Assembly (NCBI RefSeq): GCF_025567195.1 | Contig: NZ_JAOQJF010000003.1 | Coordinates: 62,001-126,000, forward strand | Source: Alitiscatomonas aceti | GTDB lineage: Bacteria > Bacillota > Clostridia > Lachnospirales > Lachnospiraceae | DNA length: 64,000 nt | Direction: 5' to 3' | Part shown: one piece after another, positions 1-8,519 of the stretch | Numbering within the stretch: the first letter of the stretch is position 1 | Layout of the letters: each line of letters starts with the position of its first letter | Notes under the pieces: model-generated | The model's input: only the letters and a program-made list of their open reading frames with translations | Database searches by the model: none | What the model was told of the DNA's origin: nothing | Made by a program: the position numbers and the translations under genes

Positions 1-1079
1 AGGGCCATGTAAAGCAGGCCTGCTTTACGGCCAGAGCGAGAAATTACAGCTCCAGCCGGGAAATGTCCCTGGCGGCCAACGAGGTGCCGGAGCAGGTCTA
101 TGACAGCCTTCTGGAGACCATTGGAAACCGGCTTCCGGCCCTGCACAGGTATGTGAGGCTGAGAAAGGAACGGCTGGGCCTTCCAGAGATCCATATGTAC
201 GACCTGTTTGTCCCCCTGGCCGGAGGGACGGATAAGAAGTATCCCTATGAGGAGGGGAAAAGGCTGATCCTGGAGGGGTTAAAGCCTCTGGGAGAGGAGT
301 ATGGGAAGCTTTTGGAAACGGGCTTTTCCAGCCGGTGGATCGATGTCTACGAAAACCAGGGAAAGAGGAGCGGCGGATACTCCCGTCATGTATACGGCTG
401 TCATCCCTATGTGCTCATGAGCTATACGGACAGCCTGGATTCGGTCCTTACCCTGGCCCATGAGATGGGCCACTCCCTCCATTCCTGGTATTCGGATCAC
501 GCCCAGCCGCCGGCCTACGCCGGGTATACCATTTTTGTAGCGGAGGTGGCATCCACCTGCAACGAGGTGATCCTGTTCCAGCACATGATCCGCCAGGCAG
601 GGACCAGGGAGGAGAAGGAATCCCTGATCTTCCAGCTTCTGGACCGGTTCCGCTCCGTAATGTTCCGCCAGACCATGTTTGCCGAATTTGAGTGGGAGAC
701 CCATAAGATGTGCCGGGACGGGATCCCTCTGACTGCGGACGCTCTCTGCTCTCTTTATCACGGGCTCAATGAAAAATATTTTGGCCCGGATATGTGCGTG
801 GATCCGGAGATCGACGTGGAGTGGGCACGGATCCCCCATTTTTACTATACTTTCTACGTGTACCAGTACGCCACGGCCTTTGCCGCTGCCGTTACCATCG
901 GCCAGAGGATCTTCGACGGAGATAAAAATGCCCTGGAGGGCTATTTTAACTTTTTAAAGGGCGGATCCTCCATGAAGCCCACAGAGCTTTTAAAACTCTG
1001 CGGCCTTGATATGGAGGGGCCGGGAGTGGTAAACGCTGCTCTGGATGTGTTTGAGTCTCTGCTGGGATCCCTGGAATGA
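1..1079 (+). CDS. pepF: Oligoendopeptidase F, M3 family (5' end outside window)
   Basis: The reading frame is open from base 3 and runs off the left edge, so only about the last 358 residues are present; full M3 oligoendopeptidases are about 600 residues. The zinc motif HEMGH (HExxH) lies at about 460-475, followed by the downstream glutamate in FVAEVAST that completes zinc binding in this family. The part present is the catalytic half. The enzyme is a cytosolic metallopeptidase that cuts short peptides. A hairpin follows directly and ends the unit. Confidence 0.93.
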   Translation, partial: GHVKQACFTARARNYSSSREMSLAANEVPEQVYDSLLETIGNRLPALHRYVRLRKERLGLPEIHMYDLFVPLAGGTDKKYPYEEGKRLILEGLKPLGEEYGKLLETGFSSRWIDVYENQGKRSGGYSRHVYGCHPYVLMSYTDSLDSVLTLAHEMGHSLHSWYSDHAQPPAYAGYTIFVAEVASTCNEVILFQHMIRQAGTREEKESLIFQLLDRFRSVMFRQTMFAEFEWETHKMCRDGIPLTADALCSLYHGLNEKYFGPDMCVDPEIDVEWARIPHFYYTFYVYQYATAFAAAVTIGQRIFDGDKNALEGYFNFLKGGSSMKPTELLKLCGLDMEGPGVVNAALDVFESLLGSLE

Positions 1080-1095
1080 TCATGGAAACTCCCTT

Positions 1096-1145
1096 CTTTC
1101 AAGCCCCAAATCTTTTCACTTGGGGCTTGAAAGCCGTTCTTTCTT
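1096..1145 (+). terminator. Hairpin terminator after pepF
   Basis: A perfect 14-bp inverted repeat (1096-1109 with 1120-1133, loop of 10) is followed by a T-rich stretch (ccgttctttctt). The T tract is interrupted, so efficiency is uncertain. Its right arm contains the -35 box of the next promoter. Confidence 0.75.
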
Positions 1146-1155
1146 ATGCTAAAAT
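1127..1155 (+). promoter_or_regulatory. Promoter of the pyr operon
   Basis: TTGAAA (1127-1132), a 17-base spacer and TAAAAT (1150-1155). Transcription would start near 1162, giving a leader of about 60 bases before pyrF. I see no PyrR-type attenuator in that leader. Confidence 0.65.
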
Positions 1156-1221
1156 CTATAAGAATAAGGTTTTATAGGAAATAGAAATACAGGAAATGGA
1201 ACTGCATTGAAGGAGGAAACT

Positions 1222-2139
1222 ATGATTAGTCAGCTGGTACAGAAGATTCAGAAAACAAAGGCGCCTATCTGTGTTGGTCTTGACCCGATGTTAAGCTACA
1301 TTCCGTCTCACATCGTCCAGAACGCGTTTAAGGAGTTTGGAGAGACATTAGAAGGAGCTGCGGAAGCCGTATGGCAGTTCAATAAAGAAATCGTTGACAG
1401 CACCTATGATCTGATTCCCTCAGTGAAACCCCAGATTGCCATGTATGAGCAGTTTGGCATTGAGGGACTTAAAATATATGCCAGAACCGTGGAATACTGC
1501 AAGAAAAAGGGACTTCTGGTGATCGGAGACGTAAAGCGCGGCGATATCGGCTCCACGTCCTCTGCCTATGCGGTGGGACATCTGGGAAAGGTAAAGGTCG
1601 GCAGCAATGTATGCTCCGGTTTTGATACTGATTTTATCACTGTGAACCCGTATCTGGGAACCGACGGCGTAAAGCCCTTCGTGGACGTGTGCCGGGAAGA
1701 GGACCGCGGACTGTTCGTCCTTGTAAAGACCTCCAATCCCTCCAGCGGCGAGTTCCAGGACCGCCTCATCGACGGAAGGCCGCTGTACGAGCTGGTGGCT
1801 GAAAAGGTCGTGGAGTGGGGCGCAGACTGCATGGACGGTACATACAGCAATGTGGGAGCCGTTGTGGGAGCCACCTATCCGGAAATGAGCAAGATCTTAA
1901 GAAAGCTGATGCCCCATACCTACTTCCTGGTGCCGGGCTACGGCGCCCAGGGCGGCACGGCAAAGGATCTGGCCAACTGCTTCAATGAAGACGGACTCGG
2001 CGCGGTGGTCAACTCCTCCCGCGGCATCATTGCGGCTTACAAGCAGGAAAAATACGCCAAGTTCGGCCCGGAGCATTTCGCAGAGGCGTCCAGACAGGCA
2101 GTTATGGACATGATCGCTGATATCAACAGTGTTCTCTAG
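1222..2139 (+). CDS. pyrF: Orotidine 5'-phosphate decarboxylase (type 2)
   Basis: Decarboxylates OMP to UMP, the last step of de novo pyrimidine synthesis, in the cytosol. At 305 residues it is the long form of the family rather than the 230-residue form. The catalytic lysine/aspartate loop is seen as DVKRGDIGST, and the phosphate-binding end as VVNSSRGI. ATG 1222 was chosen because AGGAGG lies 5 bases upstream; a TTG at 1207 in frame would lie in front of that site. First gene of pyrF-pyrK-pyrD-pyrE; pyrK starts 9 bases after its stop. Confidence 0.96.
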   Translation: MISQLVQKIQKTKAPICVGLDPMLSYIPSHIVQNAFKEFGETLEGAAEAVWQFNKEIVDSTYDLIPSVKPQIAMYEQFGIEGLKIYARTVEYCKKKGLLVIGDVKRGDIGSTSSAYAVGHLGKVKVGSNVCSGFDTDFITVNPYLGTDGVKPFVDVCREEDRGLFVLVKTSNPSSGEFQDRLIDGRPLYELVAEKVVEWGADCMDGTYSNVGAVVGATYPEMSKILRKLMPHTYFLVPGYGAQGGTAKDLANCFNEDGLGAVVNSSRGIIAAYKQEKYAKFGPEHFAEASRQAVMDMIADINSVL

Positions 2140-2148
2140 GAGGAAGCC

Positions 2149-2988
2149 ATGGCACAGAAAAAAGTGAGAGCAGCAATCGTAAGCCAGGAAAAGCTGGCGG
2201 AGGGGATCTTCAGCATGTGGCTGGATGCGCCGGAAATGGCAGCGGCGTCCAGACCCGGCCAGTTCATCGCAGTCTACACCAACGACCCCTCAAAACTTTT
2301 ACCGCGGCCCATCAGTATCTGTGAAGCTGATAAGGAAAAGGGAAGACTGCGCATCGTGTACAGGATCGCCGGAGCCGGGACTCTGGAGTTTTCCGGATAC
2401 CAGGCCGGGGATACGCTGGACATCATGGGTCCTCTGGGAAACGGGTTTCCGTTAAAGGATAAGAAGGCCTTTCTTATCGGAGGAGGCATCGGGATCCCGC
2501 CGATGTTAGAGCTGGCAAAGAACTTAGAATGCGAAAAGACCGCCGTTTTAGGTTACCGGGATGCGGAGACCTTCCTGGCAGATGAGATCGGAAAATACGC
2601 AGAGGTGGTCATCGCCTCTGAGGATGGAAGCGTCGGAACGAAAGGAAACGTCATCGATGCCATCCGGGCGGGCAGCTTAAAGGCCGATGTGATCTATGCC
2701 TGCGGTCCTACGCCCATGTTAAAGGCCCTTAAGGCGTATGCAGCAGAAAACGGCATCGAGTGCTGGATCTCCCTGGAGGAGAAGATGGCCTGCGGCATCG
2801 GCGCATGTCTGGGCTGCGTCTGCCACAGTAAGGACGTGGACGAGCACAGCAACGTGAAAAACAAGAGAGTCTGCAAGGACGGCCCCGTATTCTTAGCGGA
2901 TGAGGTGGAGCTGCTTTCCTCTGAGGAGCAGAGGGAGCGGATCGCCGGCGGCTGTATGTGCGGAACGGTAAAAGTAAAGGAGGATTAA
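2149..2988 (+). CDS. pyrK: Dihydroorotate dehydrogenase B electron-transfer subunit
   Basis: Carries electrons from PyrD to NAD+ through FAD and a [2Fe-2S] cluster. An N-terminal ferredoxin-reductase FAD domain is followed by an NAD domain (GGGIGIPPM) and, near residue 210-245, the cluster cysteines in CGIGACLGCVC and a later RVCKDGP. AGGAGG precedes ATG 2149. At 279 residues it is slightly longer than Bacillus PyrK. It lies directly upstream of pyrD, its partner; a 2-base gap implies translational coupling. Confidence 0.95.
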   Translation: MAQKKVRAAIVSQEKLAEGIFSMWLDAPEMAAASRPGQFIAVYTNDPSKLLPRPISICEADKEKGRLRIVYRIAGAGTLEFSGYQAGDTLDIMGPLGNGFPLKDKKAFLIGGGIGIPPMLELAKNLECEKTAVLGYRDAETFLADEIGKYAEVVIASEDGSVGTKGNVIDAIRAGSLKADVIYACGPTPMLKALKAYAAENGIECWISLEEKMACGIGACLGCVCHSKDVDEHSNVKNKRVCKDGPVFLADEVELLSSEEQRERIAGGCMCGTVKVKED

Positions 2989-2990
2989 GC

Positions 2991-3893
2991 ATGAACACAA
3001 AGGTGAATTTAGCCGGAGTCCAGCTTAAGAATCCGGTGATGACCTGCTCCGGTACCTTCGGGTCCGGTATGGAATACGGCGAGATGGTGGATCTGAACCG
3101 TCTGGGAGCCGTGGTGACCAAGGGGATCGCCAATGTACCCTGGCCGGGAAATCCGACGCCCAGGGTGACAGAGGTATACGGCGGCATGTTAAACGCCATC
3201 GGCCTTCAGGGACCGGGTGTGGATGTGTTTATCGAACGGGATATCCCGTTTTTAAAGCAGTATGATACGAAGATCATCGTAAATGTCTGCGGAAAAACAA
3301 AGGAAGATTATCTGGACGTGGTGGAGCGCCTGGGCGAGACGGATGTGGACATGCTGGAGATCAACATCTCCTGTCCCAACGTAAAAGCCGGAGCCCTGGC
3401 CTTTGGACAGGATCCGAAGGTGGCGGAGGATATCACAGCCGCCATTAAAAAAGTGGCAAAGCAGCCGGTGATCATGAAGCTTTCTCCCAATGTGACGGAT
3501 ATTTCCGAAATGGCAAAGGCTGTGGAGGCAGGAGGAGCCGACGTGGTATCCCTGATCAATACCATTACGGGAATGAAGATCGATATCAACCGGAGGACCT
3601 TTGCCCTGGCCAATAAGACCGGCGGAATGTCCGGTCCGGCGGTGAAGCCGGTGGCGGTGCGTATGGTGTACCAGGCAGCCCAGGCAGTGAAGATCCCGGT
3701 GATCGGCATGGGCGGCATCATGACTGCCGACGACGCCATGGAATTTATCCTGGCCGGAGCCACAGCCGTGGCAGTGGGAACGGCCAACTTCGTGAACCCC
3801 TGCACAACGGCAGAGATCGTGGACGGGATCGAAGCGTACATGAAAAAGTACGGAGTGGAAGATATCAATGAGCTGATCGGGGCGGTCCGTTAG
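2991..3893 (+). CDS. pyrD: Dihydroorotate dehydrogenase, class 1B catalytic subunit
   Basis: Oxidises dihydroorotate to orotate using FMN, paired with PyrK. The class 1 active-site cysteine is in NISCPNVKAG, and the phosphate-binding part of the FMN site in IGMGGI and GATAVAVGTA. ATG 2991 lies 2 bases after the pyrK stop with an AAGGAGG site inside the pyrK end. At 300 residues it is normal for PyrDB. The presence of pyrK next door shows it is the NAD-linked form. Confidence 0.96.
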   Translation: MNTKVNLAGVQLKNPVMTCSGTFGSGMEYGEMVDLNRLGAVVTKGIANVPWPGNPTPRVTEVYGGMLNAIGLQGPGVDVFIERDIPFLKQYDTKIIVNVCGKTKEDYLDVVERLGETDVDMLEINISCPNVKAGALAFGQDPKVAEDITAAIKKVAKQPVIMKLSPNVTDISEMAKAVEAGGADVVSLINTITGMKIDINRRTFALANKTGGMSGPAVKPVAVRMVYQAAQAVKIPVIGMGGIMTADDAMEFILAGATAVAVGTANFVNPCTTAEIVDGIEAYMKKYGVEDINELIGAVR

Positions 3894-3936
3894 GGCCAGT
3901 GTCCCGCATCCGCAAAACAGAGAAAGGATTCGGAAA

Positions 3937-4611
3937 ATGGAAAAATATAAGCAGGAATTTATTGAATTTATGGTGGACTGTGGCGTTTTAAAGTTTGGTG
4001 ATTTCGTAACAAAGAGCGGAAGAAAGACCCCGTTCTTCGTGAACACAGGCTTTTACCGCACCGGCGCCCAGTTAAGAAAGCTGGGAGAGTACTATGCAAA
4101 GGCCATCCAGAATACCTTTGGAACAGAGTTTGACGTGCTGTTCGGACCGGCTTACAAGGGAATCCCCCTGACCGTTGCTGCCAGCATGGCCTTAAGCGAG
4201 CATTTTGACGCAGATATCAAATACTGCTCCAACAGAAAAGAGGTAAAGGACCATGGCGATAAGGGGATCCTCTTAGGAAGCCCCATTGCCGATGGCGATA
4301 AGGTAGTCATCATCGAGGATGTGACCACAGCGGGAACCTCCATCGAGGAGACTCTTCCGATCATCAAGGCCCAGGGGAATGTGGACGTTCTGGGACTGGT
4401 GGTTTCTGTGGACCGCTGCGAAAGAGGAAAGGGAGAAAAATCTGCCCTTACAGAGATCCAGGAAAAGTATGGCTTCAAGACCACGGCCATCGTGACCATG
4501 AAGGAAGTGGTGGAGCACCTTTACAACAGAGAGTATAAAGGAAAAGTTGTGATCGACGACACATTAAAGGCTGCCATCGATGCATACTATGAGCAGTATG
4601 GTGTAAAATAG
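3937..4611 (+). CDS. pyrE: Orotate phosphoribosyltransferase
   Basis: Converts orotate and PRPP to OMP. The PRPP-binding loop is VVIIEDVTTAGTS near residue 120-135. At 224 residues it is normal length. AGAAAGGA lies upstream of ATG 3937. It closes the enzyme part of the pyr operon; pyrB and pyrC are not in the window. Confidence 0.96.
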   Translation: MEKYKQEFIEFMVDCGVLKFGDFVTKSGRKTPFFVNTGFYRTGAQLRKLGEYYAKAIQNTFGTEFDVLFGPAYKGIPLTVAASMALSEHFDADIKYCSNRKEVKDHGDKGILLGSPIADGDKVVIIEDVTTAGTSIEETLPIIKAQGNVDVLGLVVSVDRCERGKGEKSALTEIQEKYGFKTTAIVTMKEVVEHLYNREYKGKVVIDDTLKAAIDAYYEQYGVK

Positions 4612-4624
4612 AGGAGGACACGTC

Positions 4625-4774
4625 ATGGAAAGAATCTATAAGACCATGCGCAATACAGGCGCCGCCAGCATTGCCGTCGGGATCGTAGTCGCTTCTGTGG
4701 GCCTGACAGCAGGCATCATCGCCATTATAAACGGCGCTCTGCTCCTTAAGAGAAAATCAGAGATCACATTTTAA
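4625..4774 (+). CDS. 49-residue membrane peptide in the pyr operon
   Basis: A small gene 13 bases after pyrE, with GAGGAGG seven bases before ATG 4625. The peptide starts MERIYKTMRNTG, then has one long hydrophobic segment (about residues 14-42, Ala/Ile/Val/Gly rich) and ends in the charged LLKRKSEITF. That is the layout of a single-pass small membrane protein. No function is recognised. The strong ribosome site, tight spacing and sensible topology support it as real; cotranscription with pyrE is inferred. Confidence 0.7.
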   Translation: MERIYKTMRNTGAASIAVGIVVASVGLTAGIIAIINGALLLKRKSEITF

Positions 4775-4787
4775 TCATAAGGTACAC

Positions 4788-4824
4788 CAGATAAGATGCT
4801 GTCCTGGGGACGGCATCTTATCTG
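4788..4824 (+). terminator. Hairpin at end of pyr operon
   Basis: A 12-bp perfect stem (4788-4799 with 4813-4824) with a short loop. No T run follows, so it may be an inefficient terminator or an mRNA 3'-end stabiliser rather than a classic intrinsic terminator. Confidence 0.5.
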
Positions 4825-4907
4825 TGCAAAAAGGGACAAATCGGAAATTGTCAGATGGAAACAATAATATAGAAAGTATCAGGCCCAGGGTCTGTTTGGA
4901 ATAAAAC

Positions 4908-5387
4908 GTGGATTTTTTTATTAAGAATGAAAGGCACCGGAAGCTGGGCTTCCTGTTTTTTGTCCTGTATCTGGTGCTGCTGACGTATTTTTTGTTTTTT
5001 GCGGAGGAGATGGGGCGGACTCCCGGCATACGGGCCGGTTACAGCTATAATCTGACCCCATTAAAGGAGATCAGGCGCTTTCTGACCCATGCGGATGTGC
5101 TGGGCTGGAGAGCCGTATTTTTAAATATTGTCGGAAACATGGCGGCGTTCATGCCATTTGGGTTCTTCCTTCCGGAGATATGGAGCCGGGTGGACCGCTG
5201 GTACACCACGACCCTTCTGGGAGCGGTGTTCAGCCTCTGTATCGAGACGACCCAGCTGGTCTTCCGGGTGGGAAGCTTTGACGTGGACGACCTGCTTTTA
5301 AATACCATCGGAGCTCTGGCAGGGTATCTGACCTTCTGCGGAGCCAGAAAGATATGGAGAAGATATAGTGCAGCGTATCGGAAATAA
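4908..5387 (+). CDS. VanZ family membrane protein
   Basis: A 159-residue protein with an N-terminal hydrophobic segment (LGFLFFVLYLVLLTYFLFF) and further helices, carrying the VanZ-family pattern NLTPLKEI, NIVGNMAAFMPFGFFLP, ETTQL and FDVDDLLLNTIGALAGY. VanZ proteins are linked to low-level teicoplanin resistance, but most homologues have no proven role. The start is the GTG at 4908; the ribosome site is weak. It overlaps the next gene by 20 bases, so the two are one unit. Confidence 0.85.
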   Translation: MDFFIKNERHRKLGFLFFVLYLVLLTYFLFFAEEMGRTPGIRAGYSYNLTPLKEIRRFLTHADVLGWRAVFLNIVGNMAAFMPFGFFLPEIWSRVDRWYTTTLLGAVFSLCIETTQLVFRVGSFDVDDLLLNTIGALAGYLTFCGARKIWRRYSAAYRK

Positions 5388-5685
5388 AGTATCGTATATA
5401 AAAAAGCCCCTGGCAAAGGCCAGCCTTGTGGCAGCGGGGTTAGCGGCGGTTTCCCTTCTCTTTGGAGCCGCCGCCCTGGCCCTGGGGTATGTGACCGGGG
5501 GAAATGCGCCGTTGGTGGCGGCCGCTCTGGGATTCTGCAGCATCCTGACGGCGGCCTCGTCCCTGGTCTATGGGATCTTTTCTTTTTTAGAGAGGGAAAA
5601 GAATTATATACTGGCAAAGGCCAGCCTCATAGCCGCAGGGATCCTGGTGGTCCTGTGGCTGGCGGTGATCTTTATAGCCCTGTAA
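5368..5685 (+). CDS. Small four-helix membrane protein (possibly DUF6142)
   Basis: 105 residues starting at GTG 5368 with GGAGAAG five bases upstream, inside the end of the VanZ gene. Three to four hydrophobic segments are visible with a charged FLEREKN loop. A short stretch is repeated: LAKASLVAAG near residue 15 and LAKASLIAAG near residue 85, which suggests an internal duplication of a helix hairpin. The size and layout resemble the Lachnospiraceae DUF6142 family; this is from memory and not checked. No function is known. Confidence 0.7.
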   Translation: MQRIGNKVSYIKKPLAKASLVAAGLAAVSLLFGAAALALGYVTGGNAPLVAAALGFCSILTAASSLVYGIFSFLEREKNYILAKASLIAAGILVVLWLAVIFIAL

Positions 5686-5756
5686 ACGGGTATATCGTAA
5701 AATAATGGGAAGCCGGTCCGGCCTGGAGCCGGGCAGGGCGGAAAATGGAGGGAAAA

Positions 5757-7847
5757 ATGGAACAGCAGCTGATCAGAGAGCGGTATGAGCTTTCCATGGC
5801 GCGGATCCTTAAATTTCAGGAGGAGCAGACGGTAACGGAGCCGTACAGGGATTTCTTTACGGCCATGTCCCGGTTTATCGGGCTCTGCGGCAGAGTCATG
5901 GAGGCAGTGGAGGAAGGAACTTTTGGTTCCTGGACCGGAGAGGAGCTTAAGGAGCTCAATGAAAAGCTCTATGAGGATATCCGGGGGGACCGGTATGAGA
6001 CGAGCTACGGAAATCCGGCCTGGGCGGTGAGCCGGCTGGGAAAGGAGCTGGGAAGGCTGCTCTGCTTCCTGTACGCCGAGATCCGGGGCGATATCGCCTA
6101 CGCCTTTGAGGGACGGATGCTGGAAATGGTCATCGGAAACGAGGCCCTGATCGAGATCTATAATCTGTTCGAGGAAGGCGTTCCCACAGAAAGGGAAGTG
6201 AAGGACGTCCTGTACTGGTGCGTCAGCGATTACTGCGACGTGACCTTAACATACAGGATCCGGGAATGCCTGGACCCGTCCCTGGACTTTGCAAAGAAGA
6301 TCATCATGGAAAGCGATCTTTCTGATCTGTCCTACCTGTACCGGTTCGGCGAGTATATTTCAGAGCAGGAGCTCCAGACAGCCGGTTTCCTGAACCGTCT
6401 TCCGGAGGAGACCATCCGCTGCATGGCGGATACGTATACCGACGGATATATCCGGGGATTTGCCGTCATGGGCCGCGATCTTTCAAAGAAAAAGACCGTG
6501 CTGATCCGTTATCCCCTGGGATTCGAGCGGATGATCCGCCAGGCTGTGAAAAATTTTGAGGCCCATGGGCTTTCTGTGATCTTCATGCGGGCAGCCGTGG
6601 ACAGCGTCAATAAAAACCCGGCAGGAAGAGCGGGATACACCTCCTCTTCGCCCAATAAGCAGTATGACTATGATCACAGGTATGACAGCGCCGTTTATTA
6701 TGATAAGGCGTTCCGGGACCGGAAACTTTCCGTTTTAAAGACTGCCTATGAGCAGTACAAAAAGGAAGCCGCAGAATACGCCGGACCGGCTGTGGTGGAG
6801 ACCTTTGGAGAGGACAGCTTTTCTCCGGTCAATAAGGAGGAGGCCTGGTCCTTCACAGAAAAGCAGCAGAGGCTGTTCCTGGAATACAGGAATCTGTCCA
6901 TGCCGGTGGTGAACCAGTATATCCCGGGCGACGAGACCAGCTTTACGATCATCGCCTTCCCGCTGCCTTCCATCGGACCGGATTTTGAGGAGATCTTTAA
7001 GGAAACCATCGACATCAATACCCTGGATTACGTAAAATACCAGAAGATCCAGCAGCACATCATCGACGCCCTGGACCGGGCGGAGTACGTGGAGGTCCTG
7101 GGAAATGGAACGAACCGGACGAACCTCCGCATCGATCTGGCGGAGCTTTCCGATCCGGCCTCCCAGACCCGGTTTGAAAACTGCGTGGCTGATGTAAATA
7201 TCCCTCTGGGAGAGGTGTTTACATCTCCGAGGCTTTCTGGAACGGAAGGCCTCCTCCATGTGGGAAGCGTTTATATCAGCGGCATCCAGTTTAAAGATCT
7301 GACCATGGAATTTAAGGAGGGCCGGGTGACCTTCGTATCCTGCGGCAACTTCCTGGAGGAGCTTTTGCCCCTGGCTGGAGAGCAGGAAAAAAAGGAGGCC
7401 GCCGAGGCAGGAAGACGGCTGGTGGTCCAGGAGATCATGAACCAGCATGAGACCCTTCCCATGGGAGAATTTGCCATCGGCACCAATACCACGGCTTACG
7501 CCATGGCCGAGCGGTTCGGGATCACAGACCGGCTGCCGATCCTGATCGTGGAGAAAATGGGCCCCCATTTTGCTGTGGGAGACACCTGTTATAGCTGGTC
7601 TGAGGACAGCCCCATGTATAATCCCGACGGCAAGGAGATGACTGCCAGGGACAACGAGATCTCCATCTTAAGGAAGGAGAATGTTTCCCGGGCATATTTC
7701 GGTGTCCATAAGGACATCACCATCCCCTATAAGGAGCTGGGCAGCATCACCGTCGTGGAGCCTGGCGGAACCCGGGTCCCAATCATAAAGGACGGCCGTT
7801 TTGTGCTCCCTGGAACAGAAGAGTTGAACCAGGCACTTGACAGGTAA
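5757..7847 (+). CDS. Aminopeptidase, M29-like, with long N-terminal extension
   Basis: About 696 residues. The C-terminal half carries the M29 metalloaminopeptidase pattern: NIPLGEVFTSP, then MGEFAIGTN, then EKMGPHFAVGD, in the order of AmpS/PepS-type enzymes, where these Glu, His and Asp residues bind two metals. M29 enzymes are about 400 residues, so roughly the first 330 residues are an extra domain, as in other clostridial homologues. ATG 5757 was preferred to ATG 5745 because GGAGGG lies just upstream of it. Role: cytosolic peptide breakdown from the N-terminus. Confidence 0.85.
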   Translation: MEQQLIRERYELSMARILKFQEEQTVTEPYRDFFTAMSRFIGLCGRVMEAVEEGTFGSWTGEELKELNEKLYEDIRGDRYETSYGNPAWAVSRLGKELGRLLCFLYAEIRGDIAYAFEGRMLEMVIGNEALIEIYNLFEEGVPTEREVKDVLYWCVSDYCDVTLTYRIRECLDPSLDFAKKIIMESDLSDLSYLYRFGEYISEQELQTAGFLNRLPEETIRCMADTYTDGYIRGFAVMGRDLSKKKTVLIRYPLGFERMIRQAVKNFEAHGLSVIFMRAAVDSVNKNPAGRAGYTSSSPNKQYDYDHRYDSAVYYDKAFRDRKLSVLKTAYEQYKKEAAEYAGPAVVETFGEDSFSPVNKEEAWSFTEKQQRLFLEYRNLSMPVVNQYIPGDETSFTIIAFPLPSIGPDFEEIFKETIDINTLDYVKYQKIQQHIIDALDRAEYVEVLGNGTNRTNLRIDLAELSDPASQTRFENCVADVNIPLGEVFTSPRLSGTEGLLHVGSVYISGIQFKDLTMEFKEGRVTFVSCGNFLEELLPLAGEQEKKEAAEAGRRLVVQEIMNQHETLPMGEFAIGTNTTAYAMAERFGITDRLPILIVEKMGPHFAVGDTCYSWSEDSPMYNPDGKEMTARDNEISILRKENVSRAYFGVHKDITIPYKELGSITVVEPGGTRVPIIKDGRFVLPGTEELNQALDR

Positions 7848-7850
7848 ATA

Positions 7851-7905
7851 AAAAGCTAGTATTATGATTCATAAGAAGAATGATTCATCTTACTAGCTTT
7901 TATTA
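7851..7905 (+). terminator. Terminator between aminopeptidase and purE
   Basis: AAAAGCTAGT (7851-7860) pairs with ACTAGCTTTT (7892-7901), and the pairing continues inward with a few mismatches to a stem of about 17 bp. The T-rich right arm gives the tail. It lies 49 bases before purE. Confidence 0.8.
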
Positions 7906-7949
7906 GAATTACTTATTAATAATCATCTACCTATGAAGGAGTGTTGACA

Positions 7950-8468
7950 ATGGCAAAAGTAAGCATTGTAATGGGAAGCGATTCGGATATGCCGGTAATG
8001 GCCCAGGCCGCAGACTTCCTGGAAGAGATGGGGATCGATTTTGAAATGACCATAATTTCCGCCCATAGGGAGCCGGATATTTTCTTTGATTATGCAAAGA
8101 CCGCCGAGGAGCGGGGAGTAAAGGTGATCATCGCCGGAGCCGGGAAGGCAGCCCATTTACCGGGCATGTGTGCAGCCCTGTTCCCCATGCCGGTCATCGG
8201 CATCCCCATGAAAACGTCTGATCTGGGCGGCGTGGACTCCCTTTATTCCATTGTCCAGATGCCCTCCGGCATCCCGGTGGCCACGGTTGCCATCAACGGA
8301 GGAAAGAACGCGGGGATCCTGGCAGCGAAGATCCTGGCTGCCTCTGATCCGGAGCTCCTTTCCCGGTTAAAGGCATACTCTGAAAAGATGAAAAACGAAG
8401 TCGTAGGAAAAGCGGAGAAGTTAGACAAGACCGGATACAAAGAGTATCTGGCGTCCATGAAGAAATAA
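7950..8468 (+). CDS. purE: N5-CAIR mutase (class I PurE)
   Basis: Rearranges N5-carboxyaminoimidazole ribonucleotide to CAIR in purine synthesis. The class I signature GSDSDMPVM is at the N-terminus, with SAHREP and GAGKAAHLPGM further on. At 172 residues it is normal. ATG 7950 has AAGGAG eight bases upstream; a GTG at 7941 is in frame but badly placed. No purine riboswitch is visible in the 48 bases between the terminator and the gene. First gene of purE-purM-purN-purD. Confidence 0.96.
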   Translation: MAKVSIVMGSDSDMPVMAQAADFLEEMGIDFEMTIISAHREPDIFFDYAKTAEERGVKVIIAGAGKAAHLPGMCAALFPMPVIGIPMKTSDLGGVDSLYSIVQMPSGIPVATVAINGGKNAGILAAKILAASDPELLSRLKAYSEKMKNEVVGKAEKLDKTGYKEYLASMKK

Positions 8469-8519
8469 GGCGCACAAAACGGAAACACAAACGAAAACCC
8501 TGGATTTTAGGAGGAAAGT

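Noticed and set aside
6735..7568. 277-codon open frame on the minus strand inside the aminopeptidase gene
   Set aside because: Antisense shadow of a well-supported gene; composition is His/Gly/Arg-rich without a family match, as expected from codon bias in GC-rich DNA.
7848..7949. Purine riboswitch before purE
   Set aside because: The interval is taken up by a terminator hairpin and is too short for the aptamer; its conserved loops are not present.
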